NCBI GenBank assembly: GCA_029990175.1
Contig: JARKIP010000017.1
Coordinates: 28,817,001 to 28,881,000, forward strand
Length of the DNA: 64,000 bases
Source: Petunia secreta
Taxonomy: Eukaryota > Streptophyta > Magnoliopsida > Solanales > Solanaceae
Reading direction: 5' to 3'
A program made the translations under genes and the position numbers. A model generated the notes under the pieces. The model made no database searches, had not been told where the DNA came from, and was given only the letters and a program-made list of their open reading frames with translations. Below, piece after piece: positions 24,599 to 34,881 of the stretch (positions are counted from its first letter, which is position 1; the number at the start of each line of letters is the position of its first letter).

Positions 24599-24830
24599 TT
24601 TCAGTCCATTAGGGGTACTAAAGGTCAGTCAATTTGTGGTTTCTAAAGTTCAGTCAATGAGGGGACTAAAAGTTCAGTCAAAAACTGCAATTAATAAAAA
24701 AAAAATGCATACCCTTCTGTAGGATTTACCAAAGTGCTGTGCAATTTCAGTCCCCAATTGAGGGGGTAGTGAAGTTCAGTCCATATCTGGTTAGTGAAGT
24801 TCAGTCAACGGGCGGGTACTGAAGTTCAGG
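24599..24830 (+). promoter_or_regulatory. Dense TTCAGTC motif cluster between two divergent B3-like genes
   Basis: Six exact TTCAGTC copies (24599, 24649, 24673, 24746, 24775, 24800) plus near copies GTCAGTC (24624) and TTCAGGTC (24824) fall within 232 bp, all in one orientation. Most are embedded in a longer phrase of the form AAGTTCAGTCAA or AAGTTCAGTCCAT. Chance predicts far fewer than one. The cluster lies in the 800-bp region that should hold both promoters of the divergent genes, so I infer a binding-site array. The bound protein is unknown. Confidence 0.6.
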
Positions 24831-25112
24831 TCAAAAACTGCCATTAATAACCATAACTGTACAGTTTCTTTAAGACCATAAAAAGCATAACTTTACAGAA
24901 ACTGTAACAACATAGAAAACATAAACATCTTTGACCTCATTTAATGAAGCATAGAGACCATAACCGTACAGAAAACTGTAAAAGACCATCCACTTGCCAG
25001 TTACTGATTTTTTAACTATAAATACCCCCTTTGCATTTAGAGGAAACTACAAGGTTTATTCACTCTTCATCTGATACATACTACATAGTTTTTTTTTTTC
25101 AGAAAACAAAAT

Positions 25113-25654
25113 ATGGCAAATGAAAACAATCGTGTGGAGGAACTAGGCAGTTTCAGGAAGAAAATAACATCGTCTTACTATAACAGAGATGATTTTGTAT
25201 GTTAAAACAAATGACCAGAGTATATTTTATATTTTTCATTTAATTTTTCAGTGTTTTGTGATTTTGTTTATTAACTGTGAGATATTCTTGCTTTTAGATT
25301 TTTCCAGACAGTTGGAAGCACAAGCTGCCAAATATAAATGGGGTGGCATGCATACTTTGTGACGGTGGAGAGGATGATGTACATTTGATGCAATTCAAAG
25401 TTGGAAGACATGCAAGGCTGTGTAACGGTTGGAAGGCTATGCTTACTAAGAAAGGCTTCAGGATAGGTCATACGCTTAGTTTTCATCACCTATGGCACGA
25501 GATGATCGATGGTGTTCCATCTGTTGTTTTGGGTGTTTTTCTCGTAAACAATGATGCTGGTGAAGGAGATGATGATGATGATGATTTAAGCAGTGATGAT
25601 GATGATGACGATGATGGTGGAGCATCAGCAGACAATCCAATTTTAATTGACTAA
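25113..25654 (+). CDS. Small B3-like DNA-binding-domain protein with acidic tail (two exons)
   Basis: Exons 25113-25196 and 25298-25654 join in phase 0 to give 146 residues. The core after residue 28 (IFPDSWKHKLPN, then FKVGRHARLCNGWKAM, FRIGHTLSFHHL and a hydrophobic last strand VVLGVFLV) follows the B3 pattern. The NGWK and GH-LSF segments align with NGWREF and GTRILF of the minus-strand partner at 23859. The C-terminus is strongly acidic (DDDDDD, then DDDDDDDGG), as in many nuclear factors. It is probably an ancient duplicate of its neighbour. The role is unknown; binding to motifs of the host element is my inference. Confidence 0.6.
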
Positions 25655-25799
25655 TTTCTAGTACTTGTTTGTTGTTTTAGTCTATGAAGTACTGTTTGTT
25701 TTGTTATTACAATGTCTATTTTTAATATATGAACTTTAACCTAGTTATGTTTTATATATTTGAATCTCTCATTATTAACTGAAAATAAGTAAAGTAGAA

Positions 25800-26115
25800 G
25801 CATCCTCATAGACAGAACTTCTGTCCATGAGGATTAGAAGCTCCATGTTTAAGTAAACATAGAACTTAAAAACAACATGGAACAGAACTTCTATCATCAT
25901 GGACAGAACTTCTGTCCATAAGGATTAGAAGCTCCTTGTTTAAGTAAACCTAGAACTTAAATCAACATGGAACAGAACTTCTATCATCAGACTGAAGTTC
26001 TGTCCATGAGGATTTTAAGTTTCAAATTGAAGTAACTCGATTAGAAGCTCTTTCTTTAAGTAAACACAACTCATCATGGACAGAACTCTTATTATCATGG
26101 ACTGAAGTCTCTAGC
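25800..26115 (+). repeat. Tandem repeats of about 105 bp rich in ACAGAACTTCTGTCCAT
   Basis: Three imperfect units share ACAGAACTTCTGTCCAT, GGATTAGAAGCTCC and TTTAAGTAAAC. Each unit contains the palindrome ACAGAACTTCTGT, a sister of the GACTGAA/TTCAGTC motif; exact GACTGAA occurs at 25990 and 26100. Located just after the plus-strand B3-like gene. Confidence 0.7.
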
Positions 26116-26279
26116 CACTTGCATTTGATTATCTTCTTTCACAGAATTAAGAAAAAGACTATACTTGGAATATATGTAAAATGTAAAAAATTAACATTAA
26201 ACATTAATAACTGTTGATACATATATAGGCACAGAACTTATAAAAAACTCTACACCATAGAAACTTCATACATACTCAG

Positions 26280-26579
26280 TTATGGAGATGGTGGTGGAAG
26301 ACCAGCAAGATCAAAACCAATATGTGCTGCTATCGCTTCAATAGCCTGGGTGATCATTCGCACTCGTCGCCTTTGGATGTTACGCATATACAAAATATCA
26401 TTTTGCATTTCCTGTATAGCATTCTCCTGGTCCTGCATCTGCCGCCTTAGGACTGCAATCTCCCATTGTATATTATTTCGAATCCCTACTGGTACTGGTG
26501 CAAATCCTGGTGCTGGGGCAAACCCTGGTGCACCTGATTGTTCTGCTTGTGGTGGTTGATTCACACTACTTTCAGACAT
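26280..26579 (-). CDS. Small coiled-coil ORF of unknown function
   Basis: 99 residues on the minus strand. The N-terminus is Pro/Gly/Ala-rich (residues 1-33, with APGFAPAPGFAPVP). Residues about 37-85 form a charged, heptad-like helix (IAVLRRQMQDQENAIQEMQ) that suggests a coiled coil. A stop precedes a promoter-like AT-rich region at 26600-26700. No family was recognised. Its position inside the MULE, away from other genes, suggests an accessory gene, but it could be a chance ORF. Confidence 0.4.
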   Translation of the reverse strand: MSESSVNQPPQAEQSGAPGFAPAPGFAPVPVGIRNNIQWEIAVLRRQMQDQENAIQEMQNDILYMRNIQRRRVRMITQAIEAIAAHIGFDLAGLPPPSP

Positions 26580-26599
26580 TCTTGCACCTGAAGTTTAGA

Positions 26600-27322
26600 A
26601 ATCTCAAAAATAGATAATCCTAAAATAATAAGATGATAAGAATTAACAGTCCGTTATGTATTTATAGTAAAAAACCAATAAAATTATAACAGTTACAACT
26701 TGTAGTTGAAAAGGCACAATAAAATACTAACAGTTGCAACTTATAGTTCAAAAAGGCACAATAACATTTTAAAAGTTGCAACTTATAGTTGAAAGGTCAC
26801 CAGTCCATAACAGGTAAAATAAATATTGAACAGTCATAATGAGGGTAATAAAGTTCAACCAATGATGATAGAAGTTCAGTGCATCAATGAAGATAAAACT
26901 TCTGTCTCTCTCTGAGGATAAAACTTCAGTCCCCCTGTAGATTGAATTTGATGGCATATAAATAGAAGTCCAACCTTGGAGACAGAAGTCCTAGTGGACT
27001 GAAAACACACACAGACACAGGGTTGATGTACACTTCTGTCATGAGGATAAAACTTCGGTCCTCTGAGGACTTCAATCAATTGGAGACAGAGACATTCATC
27101 CCCTGGTGGACTGAACACACACATACACACAAATACACACACACACACACACACACACAAAGGTTCACTCCATATAATTGCATCACTGCAACATAAATGG
27201 CATTTACATAATTCTATGCATAATAATCTGTTCATCTGTACATAATATCTGTTTCACCATACTTTACCAAAAAACTTTACAAAAAATATTACTACGAATT
27301 CTTAAGATAAAAACAAAAATAT
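26600..27322. other. Non-coding MULE interior, motif-rich, with (CA)n
   Basis: Contains three copies of AAGTTGCAACTTATAGTT-like phrases at 26690-26790, exact TTCAGTC/GACTGAA at 26925, 26997 and 27109, and a CA-rich run at 27117-27162. It is followed by the 3' end of the Ulp1 gene at 27323. Confidence 0.55.
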
Positions 27323-27333
27323 TTACAACGGAC

Positions 27334-27338
27334 ACATG
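27334..27338 (+). repeat. Target-site duplication of the gypsy element (left)
   Basis: ACATG, repeated at 37166-37170. Confidence 0.9.
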
Positions 27339-28200
27339 TGAAACGACTTCGGTCAGTCGTTTCGAAAGTTAGAACTCCGATTGGCGTGCCGATAATTTTA
27401 AAATATTCGTAAGGTCTATTAGGACCTGTCTGTAAGATTTGAGCTAAATCAGACCTCGTTTGGTAGGCATCGGAAGAAGGTTTCAGTTTTTATTGGCGAT
27501 AAATATTAAAAAGAGATTTTCGAGTTCGGTTTTGCCGAATGAGCTCCGATTCGAAATCCGAAAGCGCCGTTAGGTTCGTATGATTATTTGTGATTTTTGT
27601 AAACTTTCTAAAGTGAATTCCGATATTGTTCGGCTAGTTCCGCAAAAATACCGAAAGTTAAATAATTTGACCTTTTTCCTTTAAATTCGCATCTTGAGTT
27701 TCGGGAGTCGGATTTGAGATCCGTCTTCGCGGGTATGTTACATATATTTTGTATAGCTTACTTGAAAAATTTGGGATCATTTCGACTTCTCTAGAGTTCC
27801 ATTTCAATTTTTATCGTCGTAGCGAATTTAAAAAAAAAAAAAAAAGTTAAAGGAAAAAAATGGGAAAAGGTCGGTGGCCTAGGGGATTTAATCCCCTAGC
27901 AGATTGAATTCGGCATGTACATCAGAAACATTTCAAAACGCACAGAGAAGGAAAAATTAGAAAAGAGAGAAGGAAAAAGGGAAAAAGGAGTAGAAAAATA
28001 GTGGAATTTCTACCCCAAATCTTCAGGTAATGATGCTAACTCATTATCTTAGCTTATTACGTGTGTTTGAATATATTTTTACGGTAAAAATAAGGATATT
28101 AGACATCGCCCTAATGGCGTAAATTGATAGTTTAAAGGGTCAATTGGACCCCGATGATGGAAATGATTATATATTCGCACTCAGTGAGTTATGGGCAACA

Positions 28201-28208
28201 TATAAATA
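28201..28208 (+). promoter_or_regulatory. Candidate TATA box in the 5' LTR
   Basis: TATAAATA about 860 bp into the LTR, upstream of the five-copy 15-bp repeat. The right LTR has the same box at 35781. No start site can be proven from sequence. Confidence 0.35.
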
Positions 28209-28735
28209 TAATTTATTTAGGGTTTGGTTATGGAACTTTGAACCCTGTATATAGGGCTGGCCTGCGTATTGCGTATGTGAATAGGGTATCAGGTTCCTAA
28301 CTGGATTGCCCTAAAACATAAGGAATGAAGCCTTTAGCTTTATCTGATATAATTTTTCTGCTTATTGAATAGAAAGAGATCGTTTGGCGGTTAATCCAAA
28401 GGAAAAAGCAGTGGTTGAGTATCAGGGCTAGCTTTGGGATACGGTAAGTGTTTATATCCATTTCTTTGGAGGCACTTGGCCTCATGGATTTTCTACCACG
28501 TGTTCCTTACGTGTGTAGCTGCCGATAGGCGTACTCATTACGCCTTAACCTTGGATTTACATTCTATATTATATATTATGTCATGTTATTGCTATTGCAT
28601 TGGGAATCTGAGTATTGTACTTTGGCTTGGAGTTGGCATCTGCTTCCCGGCTGTCGATGAGAGTCCTGTGCCGGTGAAGGGTTATTATTGCATCACATGG
28701 CATTTATATGCATTACATTGCATATCATATCGGGT

Positions 28736-28891
28736 GCAGGAGTATTCCGCCCCAGGAGAGTGCAGGAGTATTCCGCCTCTGGTTTTGATTTATATTATAT
28801 CGGGTGCAGGAGTATTCCGCCCCAGGAGCAGGAGTATTCCGCTCCAGTTGGTTAGCAGATTGGATTCCCCTCGAATGCAGGAGTATTCCGC
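28736..28891 (+). repeat. Five copies of GCAGGAGTATTCCGC in the 5' LTR
   Basis: Copies at 28736, 28762, 28806, 28828 and 28877, unevenly spaced (22-49 bp). The same set lies at 36316-36471 in the 3' LTR. Spaced direct repeats in LTR U3/R regions are often binding sites; the function here is unknown. Confidence 0.85.
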
Positions 28892-29586
28892 TTCGGGCTG
28901 GGATTGTGGGCACATGTGACCCTTTGCATCTCATGTCATTTCATCTCATTTCATTTTATTTCATTTCATCCCATTCCATTTCATTTCATACTTTTGAGTA
29001 GATTTTTTTTTTTCATGAATATTGTTCTGTTTATATGTGCATTGCTTATTTGTTGATTGTTGTCTGCTTCCGTTTCCCTGACTAGCGTATCTATTTTTCG
29101 AGGTTGCTAGTTTGTTCACACTTATTGAGTCCTCATGACTCACCCCCCCTATTTGTCCTTGTGTTTTCTTTTCGTTCGGCAGATTCTGCTCCAGGACCCA
29201 GCCAGTCGCGCCGTGATTGAGGAGTAGTACGTTCTCAGTTGTCTACGGTGAGCCATCCTGTTCATTGCGGCCACCCACTTCAGATATTACAGTTTTTCTT
29301 ACTTTTGCTCCGTTCGGGAGATGTGTATATCTTTTGGCCTTCTTAGATGTCTGATCTGGAAACCTTTAAACATGTGTATTCTGGGTAGTTAGTTGTTTTG
29401 TCTAGACAGTTTGTATATATGTCTATCCTTGAGAGTTATTTTATGTTGTTAAGGTCATGTTTAATTTCATTTTCAAGGTAATTGTGTGCCGTTTTTATTG
29501 ATTCAGTCAATAGGGTTCGCCCGACAGGTTTAGGGGAGGTGGTCGGGTGCCCGCACGGCCTAACCGAGAATTTGGGTCGTGTCAGT

Positions 29587-29598
29587 TGGTATCAGAGC
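29587..29598 (+). other. Primer-binding site, tRNA-iMet type
   Basis: TGGTATCAGAGC, two bases after the LTR end. It pairs with the 3' end of initiator tRNA-Met, the usual primer of plant chromoviruses. Confidence 0.95.
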
Positions 29599-29775
29599 CA
29601 GGTTTAGAATCTTTCCAGATCATGACAGTGTCTAATAGAGTCTCGCTGATCGGGCGGAGACGTCCGTACCTATCTACGAGAGGCTATGATGGCATTTAGG
29701 CAGTTGCCCTTCTTTTTTTCCCTATCGTGCGTGAGTCTTCTTATATGAAGTTAAATATTTTTAATTTTCCGCAGT

Positions 29776-31680
29776 ATGGTGAGAACGCGCGCGAATGTTC
29801 GGCGAGAGGCGGAGGAGCCAGCGGTCACCCCTATGCCTGCTGCTCCGCGAGGTCGCGGTGTTGGCCGCGGTAGAGGTCGTGGTCGAGGCAGAGGTAGAGT
29901 TGCCCAGGCCGCGAGGATGGTGGATCGTGTTGATCCTGCTGTAGAGGTTCCGGTAGTGCCAGCTTTTGCCGGGCAGGGGGAGCAGGGCTTATTCGTTCCC
30001 CCCGCACTTCATGACGCTTTTATGAGATTCTTAGCGACACAGATGCCCCAGGGACCTCCTATTCCTCAGGCTGCCATAGATGCTCATATTCCTCAGGTTG
30101 CTGTGGATGCTCGTATTCCTCAGGCTGTCGTAGATGCTCCTATTCCTCAGGCAGCGGTAGATATTGATTCTCAGGTTCAGGAAGCCCCCATTCCAGCTCC
30201 ACAGGTAGCCCCAGCAGTTCATGTTCCAGGTGGTTATGTTCCAGAGGTAGCGGGTGTTGTACCTCCGGTTGTTCAGGCTAGTCAGCCAGTCCAGGTAGCA
30301 GGTCAAATTGATGATCCGGCAAGGTTGCATTATTTTACCCGACTTAATCCTCCGAAGTTCTCTGGTCAGAAATCAGATAAGCTTAAGCCTCGTGAGTTTC
30401 TTGATCAATGTCAGCGTATTTTAGAGGCCCTTGGATATCTTGAGCAGTATGGAGCTGATTATACTGCCTTCCAGCTTGAGGGTCCAGCTTTAGCTTGGTG
30501 GACCGCACTCCAATCAGCTAGGCAGGGCTTACCTAAGCTGACCTGGAGTGAGTTCTCTCATCGATTCATGGAGAAGTTTTTCCCTCGCAGTCAGCAGGAT
30601 GAGAAGAGGAGACAGTTTGAGAGGATTGGACAGGGTAACCTGTCAGTCACGGAGTACGAGCTTTTATTTTCAGAGATGTCCAGCTATGCTCCAGACCTTG
30701 TGCAGGAGCCCTCTGAGAGGGTCAGACGTTTTATTGATGGGCTTTCTCCTCATTTGCGGTCCCAGATGGCTCGTGAGATTGAGGCTGGTACTCTATTTGA
30801 TGTTGCTGTTGATATTGCCAGGAGGTATGAGGCCTATCATAGATTGGAGATGGAGGAGTTAGAGCGGGAGAGTAAGAGATTTCGTGGTCCAGGGCATTCT
30901 AGTACCTCGCATGGAGGTAGGAGTTATCAGCAGCAGAGTAGGCCTCCTGTCAGACCAGCTCAGTTTCCAGCGCGTGGTTCTCAGAACGCGCCTACTTCTT
31001 CTCAGGGTCAGTTTTGGTTTCGCCCGCGAGATCAGTCTCAGTTTGATCAGCGTAGATTTGCTCCAGGGTGCTTTATCTGTCAGGATCCAGGGCATCATAA
31101 GAAGGATTGCCCTTATCTCCTTCAGCAGAGTAGTAGCCGCCCTTTCCCTCGCCTTCCAGCGCCTATGCAGCAGCAGCCTAAGGGTGCCCCTCCAAGGTCT
31201 CAGCCAGCTAGAGGTGCACCACCACCCGGTAGAGGTCGTGGACGTGGTCCTAGTGGTCCCGCTAGAGGTGGTCGTCAGGGTAGCGGCTCAGCTCAGCCGC
31301 AGAGACAGCTATATGCACTGCCGGCCAGGCAGGATGCCGAGGCATCCCCAGCTGTTGTTACAGGTATTTTATCTGTTTGTGGTCGAGATGCATATTCCTT
31401 GGTTGATCCAGGATCTACATATTCGTATGTATCTCCTTATTTTGCTTCGGGTTTTCATGTTGATTATATGTGTCTTCGTGATCCATTATGTGTTTCTACT
31501 CCTATTGGAGACATTATCATCGTGGATCGAGTTTATCCAGCTTGTACCATATCTTTTGGGGGTCGTGAGACATTGGTAGATCTTCTAATCCTAGATATGG
31601 TTGATTTTGATGTCATTATTGGCATGGATTGGTTGGCGTCGTGTCATGCCACATTAGATTGTCATTCCAAGTCTCTTTAG
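29776..31680 (+). CDS. Gag-protease of the Tekay-like element
   Basis: 634 codons from the first ATG after the primer site to a TAG at 31678-31680. Residues about 26-43 are an Arg-Gly run (GRGVGRGRGRGRGRGRV). Residues 98-135 repeat a PIPQAAVDA-like unit. A retrotransposon gag domain spans about 190-340 (LEGPALAWWTALQS). One zinc knuckle, CFICQDPGHHKKDC, lies near 431-444, followed by an Arg/Gly/Pro-rich linker. The aspartic protease begins near 541 with LVDPGSTYSYVS (the DPG form of the active site seen in many plant elements) and includes DVIIGMDWL. Gag forms the particle and the protease processes the polyprotein. The frame continues directly into pol after the TAG. Confidence 0.9.
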   Translation: MVRTRANVRREAEEPAVTPMPAAPRGRGVGRGRGRGRGRGRVAQAARMVDRVDPAVEVPVVPAFAGQGEQGLFVPPALHDAFMRFLATQMPQGPPIPQAAIDAHIPQVAVDARIPQAVVDAPIPQAAVDIDSQVQEAPIPAPQVAPAVHVPGGYVPEVAGVVPPVVQASQPVQVAGQIDDPARLHYFTRLNPPKFSGQKSDKLKPREFLDQCQRILEALGYLEQYGADYTAFQLEGPALAWWTALQSARQGLPKLTWSEFSHRFMEKFFPRSQQDEKRRQFERIGQGNLSVTEYELLFSEMSSYAPDLVQEPSERVRRFIDGLSPHLRSQMAREIEAGTLFDVAVDIARRYEAYHRLEMEELERESKRFRGPGHSSTSHGGRSYQQQSRPPVRPAQFPARGSQNAPTSSQGQFWFRPRDQSQFDQRRFAPGCFICQDPGHHKKDCPYLLQQSSSRPFPRLPAPMQQQPKGAPPRSQPARGAPPPGRGRGRGPSGPARGGRQGSGSAQPQRQLYALPARQDAEASPAVVTGILSVCGRDAYSLVDPGSTYSYVSPYFASGFHVDYMCLRDPLCVSTPIGDIIIVDRVYPACTISFGGRETLVDLLILDMVDFDVIIGMDWLASCHATLDCHSKSL

Positions 31681-34600
31681 TTGTCTCTTCCTTGTTCAGC
31701 ACCGGTAGTGTGGCAGGGTTCTTATTTGCCACCCAGGGGACATGTTATTTCTTTCCTGAAGGCAAAACGGATGATGGATAAAGGGTGTTCAGCGTATCTT
31801 GCCATGGTTCGAGATACCACTGCGGAGATTCCATCTCTTGATTCTATTCCTGTCGTTAGGGAGTTCCCTGATGTGGTTCCAGATGATTTGCCAGGGCTTC
31901 CTCCTGATCGAGAGATCGAGTTTGGCATTGATACAGTGTCAGGGACTCAGCCTATTTCTATCCCTCCTTATCGTATGGCCCCATCAGAGTTGAAGGAGCT
32001 GAAGGAGCAGTTGCAAGATTTGCTTGATAAGGGGTTCATTAGGCCGAGTATTTCTCCGTGGGGTGCTCCTGTTCTATTCGTGAAAAAGAAAGATGGGACT
32101 ATGCGGATGTGTATTGATTATCGTCAGCTAAATAAGGTCACCATCAAGAATAAGTATCCCTTGCCTCGCATTGATGATTTGTTTGATCAGTTGCAGGGTG
32201 CCAAGTTCTTTTCTAAGATCGATCTGCGATCTGGTTATCATCAGCTAAAGATTCGTGAATCAGATATCTCGAAGTCTGCTTTTAGGACTCGTTACGGCCA
32301 TTATGAGTTCCTAGTTATGTCCTTTGGGCTGACTAATGCCCCTGCAGCTTTTATGGATCTCATGAACCGGGTGTTTAAGCCATTCCTTGATTTCTTTGTC
32401 ATTATCTTCATTGATGATATTCTTATTTATTCTCGTAGCCGCGAGGAGCATGATTATCATCTGAGGGTGGTTCTTCAGACCCTCCGTGATCGTAAGTTGT
32501 ATGCCAAGTTCTCGAAATGTGAGTTTTGGCTTGATTCTGTAGCATTTTTGGGTCACGTGGTATCTAGTGAAGGTATCAAGGTTGATCCGAAGAAGATTGA
32601 AGCAGTGCAGAAATGGCCTCGTCCTACCACTCCTACGGAGATTCGCAGCTTCCTTGGATTGGCAGGTTATTCTCGGAGGTTCGTGGAAAAGTTCTCTACT
32701 ATTGCAGCTCCCCTGACTCGCTTGACGCAGAAGGCGGTTCAGTTTCGATGGTCCGATGAGTGTGAGGCCAGTTTCCAGAAGCTTAAGGCCTTATTGACTT
32801 CAGCTCCAGTGTTATCCCTTCCTTCGGGTACCGGTGGATTTGTAGTGTATTGTGACGCATCTCGTGTGGGCCTTGGTTGTGTTCTTATGCAGCACGGGAA
32901 GGTAATTGCTTATGCTTCCAGACAGTTGAAGCCGAATGAGAAGAATTATCCGACTCACGATTTAGAATTGGCAGCTGTGGTCTTTGCTTTGAAGATATGG
33001 AGGCATTACCTTTATGGCGAGCCTTGTGAGGTGTATACGGATCATAAGAGTCTGCAGTATCTTCTCTCTCAGAAAGATCTTAATGGCCGACAGCGGAGAT
33101 GGCTTGAATTGATTAAAGATTATGATCTCACTATCCATTATCATCCTGGGAAGGCGAACGTGGTAGCAGATGCTTTGAGCAGGAAGTCCATGGGCAGCAT
33201 GGCTTTTCTTTATGCTGATATGAGACCATTGGCTCGAGAATTGCAGTCCCTTGGCAACTTTGGCGTGAGATTTCTTCTTCCAGACTCCAGTAGAGTCTTA
33301 GCGTGTATTGCAGCGCAGTCTTCCTTAGTCAGTCAGATTAAGGGAAGACAGTTCGAGGATCCTCATCTGCAGGAGTTGCGTGGTCGTGTCCTAAGTGGAG
33401 GAGTTCCCTCCTTCGAGCTTGATTCAGATGGAATTCTTCGGTTTAATAGTCGACTCTGTGTTCCTGATGTTGGGGATTTGAGGCAGTCAGTGCTCAGTGA
33501 AGCTCATGGCTCGCGTTATTCCATTCATCCTGGTATTACAAAAATGTATCAGGACCTCCGAGAGCTATACTGGTGGAAGGGGATGAAGAAAGATGTATTT
33601 GATTATGTATCTCGTTGCTTGAACTGTCAGCAGGTTAAGTTCGAGCACCGGAGACCAGCAGGGTTAGCTCAGGCATTGCCCATTCCCGAGTGGAAGTGGG
33701 AGCACATCACGATGGATTTTATAGTTGGTCTGCCAAAGACCCTGCGGCGCCATGATTCAGTCTGGGTCATTGTCGACCGACTGACTAAATCAGCTCACTT
33801 TATCCCTGTCAAGACTACTGATTCAGCTCAGAGACTGGCTCGGATTTTCATTGAGCAGGTGGTTAGATTGCATGGTACTCCTGTATCCATTGTCTCAGAT
33901 CGTGGTTCCCAGTTTACTTCTCAGTTCTGGCAGTCTTTTCAGAGAGAGTTGGGGACCCAGGTGCAGCTTAGCACAGCATTCCATCCTCAGACTGACGGTC
34001 AGTCCGAGCGGGTTATTCAAGTTCTGGAGGACATGTTGAGAGCTTGTGCACTTGATTTTGGGGGTTACTGGGATGATCATTTAGCGTTAGCGGAGTTCTC
34101 TTATAATAATAGCTACCAGTCTTCTATTCAGATGGCTCCATTTGAGGCCTTATATGGTCGTCGATGTCGTTCTCCTATTGGCTGGTTTGAGTCTCGAGAT
34201 GTCGAGGTGATGAGTTCAGATATGGTTCGTCAGACTCTTGAGGTTGTTCGTGTTATTCAGGATCGTTTACGGACCGCCCAGAGTAGGCAGATTTCATATT
34301 CGAACCGGAGGAGTCGAGAGTTAGAGTTCGAGGTCGGGGACATGGTATTTTTGAAAGTGTCACCGATGCGCGGTGTAAAGAGATTTGGTAGGAAAGGAAA
34401 GCTTAGTCCCAGGTTCATTGGCCCTTTCCGTATCGAGAAGCGTATTGGTAAGGTAGCTTATCGGCTCGACTTGCCAGCTTCTATGCCAGTTCACCCAGTT
34501 TTCCATGTATCGATGCTCCGGAAGTGTATCCGAGATCCTTCCGAAGTGATCGAATTAGACCCTGCTCAGCTTGATGTGAATCTGGCTTACGAGGAGTTCC

Positions 34601-34779
34601 CAGTTGCTATAGTAGCGCGTGATTTCCGGAAGCTTCGTTCGAAGCACATTCCGATGGTTCGAGTGCGATGGAATAATCGTCCACATGAGGAGGACACTTG
34701 GGAGCTTGAGTCCAGTATGCGTGAGAAGTATCCTTACCTCTTCGACGATTCAGGTTCGAACTTGGTCTTTAAAGCCTAA
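31681..34779 (+). CDS. Pol (RT, RNase H, integrase, chromodomain) of the Tekay-like element
   Basis: 1032 codons open in the same frame as gag-protease, immediately after the TAG. It has no proper ATG at its start, so expression would need read-through or an internal start. Positions within this ORF: reverse transcriptase with FIDDILIYS near 240; RNase H with YCDASRVGLG near 390, DLELAAV and TDHKSL; integrase zinc finger with HPGITK near 615 and CLNCQQ; integrase core with MDFIVG (677), SDRGSQF (739) and E of SERVIQ (775); and the GPF/I segment SPRFIGPFRI. A C-terminal segment (VRVRWNNRPHEEDTWELES) is like the degenerate chromodomain of Tekay/Del elements, which is thought to steer integration to chromatin. 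All catalytic residues are present. Confidence 0.92.
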   Translation: MSLPCSAPVVWQGSYLPPRGHVISFLKAKRMMDKGCSAYLAMVRDTTAEIPSLDSIPVVREFPDVVPDDLPGLPPDREIEFGIDTVSGTQPISIPPYRMAPSELKELKEQLQDLLDKGFIRPSISPWGAPVLFVKKKDGTMRMCIDYRQLNKVTIKNKYPLPRIDDLFDQLQGAKFFSKIDLRSGYHQLKIRESDISKSAFRTRYGHYEFLVMSFGLTNAPAAFMDLMNRVFKPFLDFFVIIFIDDILIYSRSREEHDYHLRVVLQTLRDRKLYAKFSKCEFWLDSVAFLGHVVSSEGIKVDPKKIEAVQKWPRPTTPTEIRSFLGLAGYSRRFVEKFSTIAAPLTRLTQKAVQFRWSDECEASFQKLKALLTSAPVLSLPSGTGGFVVYCDASRVGLGCVLMQHGKVIAYASRQLKPNEKNYPTHDLELAAVVFALKIWRHYLYGEPCEVYTDHKSLQYLLSQKDLNGRQRRWLELIKDYDLTIHYHPGKANVVADALSRKSMGSMAFLYADMRPLARELQSLGNFGVRFLLPDSSRVLACIAAQSSLVSQIKGRQFEDPHLQELRGRVLSGGVPSFELDSDGILRFNSRLCVPDVGDLRQSVLSEAHGSRYSIHPGITKMYQDLRELYWWKGMKKDVFDYVSRCLNCQQVKFEHRRPAGLAQALPIPEWKWEHITMDFIVGLPKTLRRHDSVWVIVDRLTKSAHFIPVKTTDSAQRLARIFIEQVVRLHGTPVSIVSDRGSQFTSQFWQSFQRELGTQVQLSTAFHPQTDGQSERVIQVLEDMLRACALDFGGYWDDHLALAEFSYNNSYQSSIQMAPFEALYGRRCRSPIGWFESRDVEVMSSDMVRQTLEVVRVIQDRLRTAQSRQISYSNRRSRELEFEVGDMVFLKVSPMRGVKRFGRKGKLSPRFIGPFRIEKRIGKVAYRLDLPASMPVHPVFHVSMLRKCIRDPSEVIELDPAQLDVNLAYEEFPVAIVARDFRKLRSKHIPMVRVRWNNRPHEEDTWELESSMREKYPYLFDDSGSNLVFKA

Positions 34780-34881
34780 AAGTTCTAATCATTATATATG
34801 ATTTTGGTTTAGTAGTAAATGTCATTAAAAAATTCCTGTAAGCATTCTTATTAGAGGTATGAAATCTATTTTAGACTCTTG

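Larger units (their letters stand above)
27339..29584 (+). repeat. 5' LTR of the Tekay-like element
   Basis: 2246 bp, starts TGAAACGACTTCGG and ends GGGTCGTGTCA. A TATA-like box (TATAAATA, 28201-28208) is the best promoter candidate. 28736-28891 holds five spaced copies of GCAGGAGTATTCCGC. 28930-28990 is a CATTT/TCATT-rich simple repeat. A 161-residue ORF at 28434-28919 recurs identically in the other LTR and shows no domain, so I do not call it a gene. Confidence 0.95.

Noticed and set aside
27117..27162. Cys/Val-rich minus ORF near the (CA)n run
   Set aside because: Microsatellite translation.
28434..28919. 161-codon ORF, identical at 36014-36499
   Set aside because: It lies wholly inside both LTR copies, spans the 15-bp repeats, has no domain and recurs only because the LTRs are identical.
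30031..31579. ORFs on both strands within gag-protease (for example 30884-31579 plus)
   Set aside because: Shadow frames of the gag-protease gene; no motifs.
31678..31700. Tobamovirus-type read-through context at the gag-pol amber codon
   Set aside because: The bases after TAG are TTGTCT, not the CARYYA consensus, so that mechanism is not supported even though read-through remains possible.
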